The position numbers and the translations under genes are program-made. The notes under the pieces are model-generated. The model did not search any database, was not told the DNA's origin, and worked only from the letters and a program-made list of their open reading frames with translations. 64,000 nucleotides of DNA from Plasmodiophora brassicae. Its lineage: Eukaryota; Endomyxa; Phytomyxea; Plasmodiophorida; Plasmodiophoridae. The stretch is from contig JASFAU010000001.1 in assembly GCA_039704465.1 (NCBI GenBank), positions 1,860,001 through 1,924,000 of the forward strand, given 5' to 3'. The number at the start of each line of letters is the position of its first letter. The first letter of the stretch is position 1. Below, in pieces: positions 55,396-64,000 of the stretch.

Positions 55396-56052
55396 GATCG
55401 AATAGACAACGACACGATTCCGGACCCCGGACCGAGAACGCGCGCGACCGCCGTTCCTGGATTTGGAGGAACAGCCGAACAGCTGCTGTAAACAAGCTTG
55501 CCGATGCCGAGCTTTGAATATGACTAGACAGCCACGCTTGCCTATTGCAAATATCGTCGTGCTATCGTCATGTGTTAAGCTAGTGCCCTGTATTGTACGA
55601 ACAACAGCGTTATCGTTATGTTGGTCGTGAAGCACGCCCGCTGACCGCCCCAGTGGAGTGGGCCGATAGGCGGTCGAGGACACCGACTGACTGCGAAGCT
55701 GTCAGCAACCTTGGTGCTGCTCCCCCCGAGCCCATGGCGAGGAGAGGCAAGCGCACCTGTCGGCGAAACGAACTGCGCAAGTGTCGACGCGGCTTTCCCG
55801 TTAGGCCCAAACACTGCCGACACCGTCGTGAAATGCCAGGGCCGACTAATGAATCCCTGTCAGGCATACGCTCCAGGGCGTCGAACATGCAGACATACGT
55901 GGCCGATTTCCACCACATGGTGCAGACGTCACGGTCGGATTCAGGCGAACGCATCGGTGTATTGACACTGGGTGGCCCTCCATGCGCTCTGCAGCCGTGC
56001 GGGTTATTCGGAACCGGCGCCGTATCGTGCGGCCGGTCGCCCGGTCGTCGCC
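55396..56052. other. Divergent spacer, no gene seen
   Basis: About 660 bp between the small membrane-protein gene (minus) and the HIR3-like gene (plus). An open plus-strand frame from 55593 runs through it but reads as Arg/Pro-rich nonsense with no motif, so it is not called. Confidence 0.5.
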
Positions 56053-59000
56053 ATGGCGCAATTCGCTGCGTTCGGCCGCCCGGTCGCCGCCGGCGAGGGC
56101 GGCCTGGAGCACGCCATGGCCGACCTGCGGGCCGAGTACGAGCGGGCCCTGCGGCTGAACGCCGACGGGGCCCTGGATGCCGCCGAGCAGCGCTACGAGT
56201 CCATCCTTCGTCACGGCCTTCTTGGCAGCGATTCCGCCGACATCCCACCGTCGGTGCGCCACCTGAAAGCGCTTACCCTGAGGAACCTGGGGTCGCTACG
56301 CGTAACGGTCGGGCGATTACCATCGGGCCTCAACTGTCTGATACGCGCGGCGGAAACCGAAATGGGCGGATGGGCAGGTTCGTACTCTGTTCAACTGGTC
56401 GCCTCGCGTGCCGACGTTTCCTAACGTGGTTCGATGCAGATCCAGGGCTGCTGATGCAGATCGCCCGATGCGCTCGAGACCTCGAGCTGCTGGCGCTGTC
56501 GAGGCAGTGTCTGGAACGGTGTCTGGCTTTGGATCCCGATGACGTTCTGGCTTTGGAGACGCTACTCGACGTTCTGGTTGATTGTGCAGACGAGTACGCG
56601 TACCGTCGAGCGTTCACGTACGCGAGCGCCTTGCAACAGCGGTTGTGGAGGCCGACCAATTTCGGCTCGTTGTCGGCAGTCGTGCCACGTCTGGACGATA
56701 TCGACGTAGGCGACCTCCGTTTCTCGAAACGGCGACGCGTGGACATGGAAGAAGTAGAGCCGGCGATGTTGGCGCCGTTGGACATCGTTTGGGACGTTGA
56801 CAACGATGACCTGGCTACATGGGATGCCTTCATCGAGTTTGTGGTTGAGCAGCTTGAGTTGCTGGCTGGCAAAGGTATGCTTCTCGCGGTTGGCTCTATG
56901 ACACATTCTTCAATGACGTCTCGCGTTAGAGTCTACCCAGGAGGAATCGTTGGCAATTCCTGTTCGAATTGCCATGCGGTTCACTGATGCCGTTCCGATG
57001 GCCCAGCCATCATCACCCCCTACCATGGCAGACGAGTCATGCCAACAGGCCGGTTACAACAAGCATCCACCCATGGACTTGGTATTGCCTGGTACTCCTG
57101 ATTTGTCGACTGTCGGGCATCGCGATGATCACGGGGATATGAAGCGAAGCCTTCGATCGTCACGAGATGACGCTTCTGCGACTGGCGAAGCGGGCTCCTC
57201 CGATGACAACGACGATGAAGACAGCAGCGACGAGGGATCATCATCAGCATCGTCAAACGTGGCACCTGTCTGGCTGGCATTCTTGGAACGGGCCACCCCC
57301 AGAGAATCGGTTTCCCTCTCCGCTGAAGGCGTCCTCAACTTCTGCGAGGACACGTCAGCACCGCCGTCTCCCGTTGCTTTGAGTCCTTGCCAGGAGAACG
57401 TCGGTCACGTTGACGGCATTGGAGCGTTTCTCAATCGCGTCAACACTGGCAACAGCGGCATTGCTGACGTCTGTCGTCGCCTATGGTCGCATGTTGCAAG
57501 AGAAATGCCTGCCGGCATCACCAGCAAACGCCTGATGGCCCTGTTCGATGCAAACAGTCACTCCTCGGTGCCCCTGAGCGACGCACGAGACCTCGTTCTT
57601 GGCGCTGAACTCCGGTTCGACCATTACCGCTGCTTGGCTGATAGCGGTGCCAATTGCGATGCTGCGATGGTTGAAGCTGATCATCTCGTGCATTTAATAC
57701 CTTACAGTCTTGGCGCCGTGCCCCCTGACGTTTCGCTTCGAATTGCCTGGCTTTCGGGCCAATGGTCCATGGCCCATCAGAGACGCCTCGTGGCACGGGA
57801 GCAGTTCCACCAGTGCATGAGGGCGATGACGTCGCATTCTGCAATCGTCCTGCGGCCATATTGTCGGCATGACGGTACGATCTCGCCCGACACGGTTCGC
57901 TCTAAACTAGAGACGCTTCGCCTGTGGGATCTCTGCGAGTCATTCGTGACGAAACCCGACCCAGAAGCAGTCGAATCGCTGTCAGCGTCGATCATGGACG
58001 ATGCCTCAGACTGGGCTGGCATTCCGGCAGCCGTTCAGACCTCTGCATTTCGTACCATGCTCGGCGCCACCGCCAATGCCAAGCTCGTACGGTACACGCT
58101 GGCCCGTCTTATCGCTGCCGAAGTCTCGCCTGTCATTCACGCGCCAGTCCCCGGTCCCGCTGCTCTTGCCGGCGATCTTCTCCGATGGATCGCCGTAATC
58201 GATAGCATCGGGGCTGACGATGCTGACAGCTGCACCGTTCCAGACCGGCTTGGGCGGCCCCTCATTCATGCGCTGTGCCGTTGCGTTGCTTCTGCAACGA
58301 CACAGCGTCTTCCTGGCGACTTTCTCGCCATCGCATCCGTCGCCCTGGTCGTCACCGCATCGACACTGGACCCCAACCTGAAGCACGACCCGCTCGCCCG
58401 GTACGCGTTGTTCGGCGCTGGGCATGCGTGCCTGGCCGATCGTGACGCGTGCCGCGCACGACAGGCGTTTTACCTGCACAGGGGGTTGGACGACATCCTA
58501 CTCCCGCACGACGACGACGAATGCGACGGGTTCGCCCAGGAGTACGTCGAGGCGCGACGTGTATTCCAAGTCGGCGCCTGTTACGCCTGTCTGTACGGCC
58601 GAGTGGATCCCCGACATGCCCGACACGGCAACGCCGATGACGCCATCGACTTGGGCGAAGACGCCCGGTCACCTAGCGTAACCGCACGACTGTTCGAGTA
58701 TTCGCAAGACGTCCAACGGTACTTCCCGAAAGCGAGCAAGCGCGCCGCGGACGCGGACGAGCTCGCCGGTCGCGTCCTGGACCTGCTGCAAGCGCTGAGG
58801 AAGCCGGTCGGCCTGCCACCCGGCCTGCACCCGCCTGACGACTTTGTCAAGGCGTTTCTGGAGTCAGGCGCCGAACCGCCGCCGCTGGTTATGCACAACG
58901 GCAACGACGCGCTGTACGATCGGTTCTACGATGTGTTCGGCGGGCGTCTCGTTGACGACCTGTCCTTGTGCTCGTTCGCCACTCGCGTGCCCGCCGCGTC

Positions 59001-60453
59001 TCTTGACGATGTCAAACTGTCGTGCGAGCTCCTGCAGGCTGATGTTCGCCTTCACCCGCTCAGGATACGCTCCTGGCATCGGTTGGCGTGGACGTTCATC
59101 GCCCAGTGCAACTCGTTCCTCAGCGGCGTCCATGCCAGCGTCGCCGACGCTGGTGACGATCTGCAGCATCAGTTGGCGCCATTGTTTCACGCCCGGCGGT
59201 GCCTGCATCGTACGCTGCGCCTCATCGAGTCGCAATGCGATTCGATCCCCGAGTTCAACGTTCTGCACGACCCGTCGACGCTCTGCATCACGCGGCCTGC
59301 TACGCTGATGAACGTTGCCGTCATCGACCTTCGCCTGCTGGAATTCGCCAGTGCTCTTCGCCGATCGGGCAAACCGTACGACGCGCTCAACGATCAAGGG
59401 CGTCGTTTGTCCCGAGCCCTTGATCGTATTGGTGCAGAGTCGCCGCGAGTGGCCTTCCTGCGCGCCCTCACCATCGAGTACGAGTCTGGCGTAGGCGGCG
59501 TGCACAATGCCCACCTGCTGGAGCACTACGCCCGTGCCTCCACGACGATCCCCGATGCCCTGTACGCTCTGCATGCAACACGTCTGCGAATCGGGCAGAG
59601 CGAGGACCCCGACTGGGACCTGCTGAACCGGTTCCCGTTCGAGCGCACGGCCGTGTCCGACCTGCGATCGCTGGTGCAGGATGTGGCGAAATCGTTCCTG
59701 CACTGCTGCCAGGTCGACAGCGACGCGTTCCGCCCAGCGTTGCGTCTGGCGCAGCTGGCCCTGGAGTACGACGTCGTCGATAGGCAGGATGCGTTGAACG
59801 AGGTCGGGCGGTTCGCGTCAGACAAGACGCGGCAACGTAAGGCACGGGCGCGGCGCGGGTCGCTGGCACCGGACGCCACCGACGGCGAATTCGTTCGGGC
59901 GCTGTGCTACGACGCGGCGCTGGACACGGCCGATGACGATTGCCTGATGGCGTTCGTCCTGCTGGCCAAGTCGCTGCACAACTGGGACGAGCTCGACGCC
60001 GCCTACTACAACTGTGTCAAGAGCCGCCGGGACAAGCACGCCGCGCTGATCTACGCGTCCGCCCTGATCGACACGTTCAACGACTTTGTCGACGACGTCG
60101 GGCATGTCGCCGCCGACGCTGAGCACCGGGACAACCTGTTCAAGCGCGCGTTCGAATGCTGTCTGGACCTGACGCGCGGGAAGCGAGGGACGACGTTCTT
60201 CCTGCCAGCGCTGCTAGTGCTGCCGCTCCGGATCTCGAACGCTATCAAGGACGGTGTGCCCGCTGCCAGTAGGGCATCCACCGTCGATGCCGACGAGGTG
60301 CGCCGGGCGCGGGACTGGTGCGTCGACCAGCAATCGGCACGATCGATACGCAGCGCTCTGCAGCGCCTGCCTGTGCCATCAAAGTCGTACGATCTCAACG
60401 AACACCTCGTCCCGCTCGGCACCGCGTTCGCCTCATTTAACTGGTATCTATAA
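56053..60453 (+). CDS. HIR3/CABIN1-like subunit of the HIRA histone chaperone complex
   Basis: Exons 56053-56377, 56440-56874 and 56930-60453 give about 1427 residues; introns are 62 and 55 nt. The N-terminus has TPR-like helices: RAEYERALRLNADGALDAAE-QRYESIL, LKALTLRNLGSLRVTVGR, and CARDLELLALSRQCLERCLA-LDPDDVLALETLLDVLVD. The signature IPVRIAMRF follows, then a Ser/Asp-rich linker and a very long all-helical C-terminal region. This order matches CABIN1 and yeast Hir3, which scaffold HIRA and deposit H3.3-type histones without replication. The huge third exon (3.5 kb) contrasts with the window's usual small exons. The start at 56053 fits the family. Confidence 0.75.
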
Positions 60454-60950
60454 AACAACCTTGTCAAATAGAGGTGATCGTATTTCCCCCGTACTGTTGT
60501 GGAGCCCCTCCTCAGGTCAAGGCGTCCGGCCATCGTACATTGCCTTCCTAGGAACACTACCTCCCGGAAGATGTCCAATACAGGACCCAGTAGGCAACGA
60601 TTGCACCTTCGTATTCGTTGTTATCAGCATGGAGCAGCTAAGACAGCCGCAGGTTCGGGAGGAGGGGGCTGCCGCACTGCTGCCGCGTTTTCGCTCGGAG
60701 CAGTGAAACCTGCAAAAACAGCAATGGTCCCCCCAAGCCTGTCCCTCATTTTGCCCCCGGGAGGGCTTCCGCTCGGCTCGGTAAAGGTGTTGTCGAGGTC
60801 CGCTTCGCCGACTGGTTGGAAACCTCCACGTCGTGAGTGGTCAATTGACAGTGCGGACGCGCCGCGTTGTGCACCGGGCAGATTTCCATCAATACACCAT
60901 ATATTACTGTAGTGATACAATGAAACGGCCGCGTTGCTAATTATAATTGC
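60454..60950. other. Intergenic between converging genes
   Basis: About 500 bp between the end of the HIR3-like gene (plus) and the end of the CaaX gene (minus). No supported feature; expected to hold both 3' ends. Confidence 0.5.
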
Positions 60951-61439
60951 TCACAGGATCGTGCAGCAGAGGTTGACGTCGCGCGGTGGCGTTATCGGCA
61001 CATACCTGGGCGTTGATGGCCGATGGGATCGCTTCCACGTGTCTTGTCGACCGCCGCCGGGAGACGTTACTGGTGGCCTTTGCTCTGGAGACGGCTGCCT
61101 ACCGGGTCCCGGAGAGTACGACGTCAGACTGAATCCACGTTCGTCGCTGAATGATACACGCCTCGACGACGGGGATCCAGCTCGGCTTCGCGACGGCGAC
61201 TGAGGCTTCAGGATCGACGGTGGACCGTACGCCGGGATCTCCACCCGTAACTCCTGGACGCGTCGATGCCGGACCGGTTCGACCACTGCGGGCGCTGACG
61301 TCGCCTTTTCTCGCGCCCAATTCGGCGGTGGCGGCTGGTTGCTCACCGTTGTTGCCCTCCTGTAGGCCAGCGCCTGGATGTTGCCATCGCTGGCCGACCG
61401 GACGATGTGGTCGTTGACGCAGACCTGAACGGACGCCAT
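60951..61439 (-). CDS. Possible prenylated protein with PP1-docking motif
   Basis: The protein is 162 residues from the ATG at 61439. It starts MASVQVCVNDHIVRSASDGN, is Pro/Ser/Arg-rich throughout and lacks a globular core. Two features stand out. At about residues 105-112, SSRRVSFSDE fits the RVxF motif by which regulators dock protein phosphatase 1. The last residues, NLCCTIL, end in the CaaX box C-T-I-L, whose final Leu predicts geranylgeranylation, with a second Cys alongside. Together they suggest a membrane-tethered PP1 targeting subunit, which is inference. There is no intron and no family match. It converges with the HIR3-like gene. Confidence 0.55.
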   Translation of the reverse strand: MASVQVCVNDHIVRSASDGNIQALAYRRATTVSNQPPPPNWAREKATSAPAVVEPVRHRRVQELRVEIPAYGPPSILKPQSPSRSRAGSPSSRRVSFSDERGFSLTSYSPGPGRQPSPEQRPPVTSPGGGRQDTWKRSHRPSTPRYVPITPPRDVNLCCTIL

Positions 61440-61737
61440 GCAGTGAACACACCCGAAACGGACGCTGATGATTGTCAGACAGAAGTGCGACTCAGTCCCC
61501 TGTGTGGAGCGGTGGACCGAGTCACCACCTGCAACTCCGTGCCAGCCATCGGCATTTTTTAGGGGCCCTAGTCGGGGGCGGCGCGCCGGCCTCACGGCAC
61601 AGCGACCCAGTCAGTGGCAGCGCCCGATTTGGATCGCCCTTGTCGCCCATCGGTGCGTGTTGACCATTTCCCGTTCCCCGCGTTGGATGTTTTAATTTAG
61701 CGATTAAATCGACCCGCTGTTTCGTTTTATTCCTATC

Positions 61738-63146
61738 TTACGGCTGCAGAGCGATCCTCGGCCAGGTGGACACCATGGCCAGGTCTATAGCGGACTGGAG
61801 GTCGTCGAGTGGGAGCGCCGGCGAGACGAGCTTGTGAAACGGGAGCGCGTCCAGGTGCCTGTCGAGGAAGCGGACGGCCTGAGTCAGATGTCGAGGGGCG
61901 TAGTTGTGCTTGCCCTGGATGATGATGGACTTGCGGACGACGTCGTCGCCGGTGACGCCGGTGAGCGGCGTGCCCGGGTGGACCATGCCGCACCAGACGT
62001 AGCTGCCCCCGTATCTCAGCAGCGAAATCCCTTGCTTAACCAGTGATGAATCGCCAGTGAGCTGCAGCAAACGGTGTCACACAAACAAGAGGTATGAAGC
62101 GCACACGGGACTCGTGCATCATGCCTCGACGACTAAATCGGCACCGGATGGCGCCAGGTCTCTGATCAAATCGGCCTGGTGTGCCGAGGCATCAACGGTG
62201 ATGGCGCCGCACTCAGACGCGAGTTCAAGCCTTGGCGGGTTGCGATCGACGCAGATCACGTTGCTGAAGCCCAGCTCGTGTCGTAACCAAGCACATGCTG
62301 CACGCGGCACGTCAGATTCACAGGGCCTGCAGCTGGCCGAGCGCGTTCGCTGTGACCGTATATCCCCAACAGGCCGGCGCCCTGCACAATGGCGGTGTGC
62401 CGGTGCCTGGGCAGTAGCGGTCCCTCCTCCAGACAGTTGACAACGGTCGCCAGGGCACAGTTCGCAGGCGACACGACCTGGACAATGCCAGGTTAGGTCG
62501 ACGACGACGACGAATCGCACGCGTGGCTTGTGACCGCATCGCTGATCCTGCTGGGGACAGGAACAATGTGGGTCCCACGTCTGATGACGACGTGGGAGGA
62601 ATACGTCCCGTGCAGGCCATGGCCTTGCGCGAACGTCGTGTGGCCATACCTGGTGGCACAGTCAGTCGAATCGGGATGGCCACCACTGACATGGCATAAT
62701 TGGCCGACTTGAACAGCGACTCGCATTTCTGTGGAAGATCGTAGTCGGTGCAGGGCTGGCAGTGGCCGCACGAATCGGCGACAGACCAGGTCACGCGCTG
62801 TCCAACGGCACAGTCGTCGCGTCGCGATTCAACGACGACGCCGACGCCTTCGTGCCCCAGGATCAGCGGAAACGGCTCCTTCCGGGCACCTACACAGTAG
62901 ACAACTTTCCCGTTATCGAACAGGTGCCGACCGTTGCAGGGCGTCGTTGCTCCTGCCCGTGATCGTATGCAGGTCCGATCCGCAAATCGTCGCCATCGTG
63001 ACCTGGACGAGACACTCGCCGGCGCCCAGGTCGGGCAATCGCACGCGTCTGTAATCGAACGGCGTGCCTGGCCCGGCAAACACCTGCGCCCTGGCCACCG
63101 AGGACGCCAGCCATCGCCGCGATCCAGGGCCGCCGACCCATCGCAT
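61738..63146 (-). CDS. Zinc-dependent alcohol dehydrogenase (MDR family), six exons
   Basis: Minus-strand exons 62951-63146, 62709-62889, 62535-62649, 62357-62477, 62125-62297 and 61738-62061 give 369 residues. MDR landmarks: TICGSDLHTITGR (catalytic Zn Cys and His), FPLILGHEGVGVVVES (Zn His-Glu), VADSCGHCQPC...KC (four structural-Zn Cys), LATVVNCLEE, the NAD-binding AIVQGAGLLGIYGC and VICVDRNPPRLELA, and LVVE-TGDSSLVKQG. Substrate is unknown; the RRKEPFPLILGHE style resembles oxidoreductases annotated as phosphonate or threonine-type dehydrogenases. Two introns (62890-62950 and 62062-62124) start GC, not GT (A|GCAACG and GAG|GCATGA), which is needed to keep frame. The remaining three are GT-AG, 57-59 nt. 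Confidence 0.88.
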
Positions 63147-63236
63147 CGTCGTTCAGTGGAGGCCACGCGTTCGAACGCCCACGCGACCTCTGGAATAGAA
63201 TACCAAACGAATGTATTGCCGAGCGGGCGGGCGGGC

Positions 63237-63701
63237 TCAGCACATATCGAGGAGCCGGGACCGCAGGACGGCCGTCTGTTGCTCGCGCCGGGCGCCTTCC
63301 TGTTCCGCCAGGCACTCGAACTTGAACTGGGTGGCGTGTCCGGACGAGAACCATCGCTGCGACAGGATGTTGGCGATGGTTTCCGGCGAGGCGCCCGGCG
63401 TGTCGCGGACGACGCGGTCGCGTTCGGATTCGCAGAACAGGTCGTAGGCGGTTCGCGATGACCGCAGGCGGTCGGTCAGCAGGTTGACCTCTTTCTGGAA
63501 GCGTTCGCGGTCGGCGGCCTCCATGGCCAGGTACGTCATGCGATCTTCGCCGTCCAGGTCCTCCCAGCGCTGCATGTCGCCGGCGTGCGCCTCGATGAAG
63601 AACGAGCGCGCCGAGCGCGCCGGCGCCGGCAGCTCGACCTGCATGCGCTCGAGGACGGCGTCCAGGTCCGCCGCCGGTGATGCTGCCGCCTCCACCTTCA
63701 T
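63237..63701 (-). CDS. HMG-box-like protein
   Basis: The protein is 154 residues from the ATG at 63701; an upstream in-frame ATG at 63818 is possible. Two HMG-like units appear in tandem. The first is PARSARSFFIEAHAGDMQRW with DRMTYLAMEAADRERFQKEV. The second is SRTAYDLFCESERDRVVRDT with ETIANILSQRWFSSGHATQF. Both have the aromatic start, the basic/acidic middle, the W and the Y/F of the third helix. Tandem-box proteins bend DNA in chromatin or in mitochondrial nucleoids. Similarity is moderate and the boxes are acidic for this family, so DNA binding needs proof. Its 3' end lies 90 bp from the dehydrogenase start on the same strand. Confidence 0.6.
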   Translation of the reverse strand: MKVEAAASPAADLDAVLERMQVELPAPARSARSFFIEAHAGDMQRWEDLDGEDRMTYLAMEAADRERFQKEVNLLTDRLRSSRTAYDLFCESERDRVVRDTPGASPETIANILSQRWFSSGHATQFKFECLAEQEGARREQQTAVLRSRLLDMC

Positions 63702-63887
63702 CGTCGTCGTCGTCGCGCGTGTGTATATGCCCTTCCGGTCGCGGAGCGCAGAACGCTTTCCCGACCACAGCCCAACCCTGTGACCGGCACAAATAAATGG
63801 GTCACAGGGGCCCACCATGGCGCGCGTCGGGGTCTTCTGACGCGAACGAGGCCCGCACCCTAATTACCGTCGTCCTGTACTGCTGCA

Positions 63888-64000
63888 ATGAAGGGCGGCG
63901 ACCGCGTCTCCGCCTGCGTTATTCGGGACGTTGTGCCAAGGCCCGCCAAACTGCTGAATGGTCGGGAAGCAGGCACGTTCCCACGTTCGTGTCCGACGCC
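63888..64000 (+). CDS. Possible start of a gene cut by the window edge
   Basis: An ATG at 63888 opens a frame that continues without stop to the window end (MKGGDRVSACVIRDVVPRPA and onward). It is 187 bp from the divergent HMG-like start. It is too short to judge further. Confidence 0.25.
   Translation, partial: MKGGDRVSACVIRDVVPRPAKLLNGREAGTFPRSCPT

Noticed and set aside
1..64000. Bacterial-type operons, CRISPR array or prophage
   Set aside because: Spliceosomal introns, polymerase III-type tRNA genes and nuclear eukaryotic protein families occur throughout; no regular spaced repeats or phage genes were seen.

Overview
This window is nuclear DNA from a eukaryote. It is GC-rich (roughly 55% by eye) and gene-dense. 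Genes lie on both strands and most are split by very short spliceosomal introns, usually 45-65 nt, with GT...AG ends and phases that restore known protein families exactly. I rebuilt about 30 gene models by joining exons so that family motifs read through. The set includes eIF1, ORC6, RAD21 cohesin, an exosome RNase-PH subunit, PIG-B, PEX12, UBE2H, UBC6/UBE2J, MIOX, NAGLU, CC2D1/Lgd, WBP11 and a HIR3/CABIN1-like histone chaperone subunit. A CEP104-like ciliary-tip protein, a Tctex-type dynein light chain and several long coiled-coil proteins suggest an organism that builds cilia or flagella. The compact layout, short introns and mix of animal-like and fungal-like genes point to a unicellular flagellated or amoeboflagellate protist or an early-branching opisthokont-type lineage. 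I cannot name the species.

Layout. 1-2.9 kb: end of an unknown helical protein and two C2H2 zinc-finger genes. 3.2-4.2 kb: three identical-anticodon tRNA-Cys copies inside nested direct and inverted repeats. 4.4-5.1 kb: a probable PMF1/Nnf1 kinetochore subunit. 5.3-5.75 kb: a decayed Ty1/copia reverse-transcriptase remnant, part of which is a near-perfect palindrome. 6.1-15.3 kb: ORC6, UBE2H, eIF1, CEP104-like, a secreted acidic repeat protein, MIOX and UBC6. 17-29 kb: mitochondrial ribosome-silencing factor, exosome subunit, WD40 protein, coiled-coil protein, RAD21, PIG-B and the dynein light chain. 29-38.8 kb: CC2D1, an F-box membrane protein, tRNA-Arg, a SAPS/PP6R-like protein and an MDC1-like FHA-BRCT protein. 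39-48.4 kb: WBP11, NAGLU and two tandem coiled-coil genes. 48.6-64 kb: a tail-anchored protein, an F-box/ankyrin gene with a decayed head-to-head relative, PEX12, a tiny membrane protein, the HIR3/CABIN1-like gene, a possibly prenylated protein with a PP1 docking motif, a zinc alcohol dehydrogenase and an HMG-box protein.

These are independent eukaryotic transcription units, not operons. Several pairs are divergent with 120-280 bp between start codons (NAGLU/coiled coil at 43.4 kb, WD40/coiled coil at 21.7 kb, the two F-box genes at 52.4 kb). No CRISPR array, prophage, rRNA or bacterial-type regulation is visible. The most unusual features are micro-exons down to 9 nt, apparent GC-AG introns, the tRNA-Cys repeat nest, the palindromic retroelement fragment, and several lineage-specific protein architectures. 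I did not find a system I could defend as wholly new.
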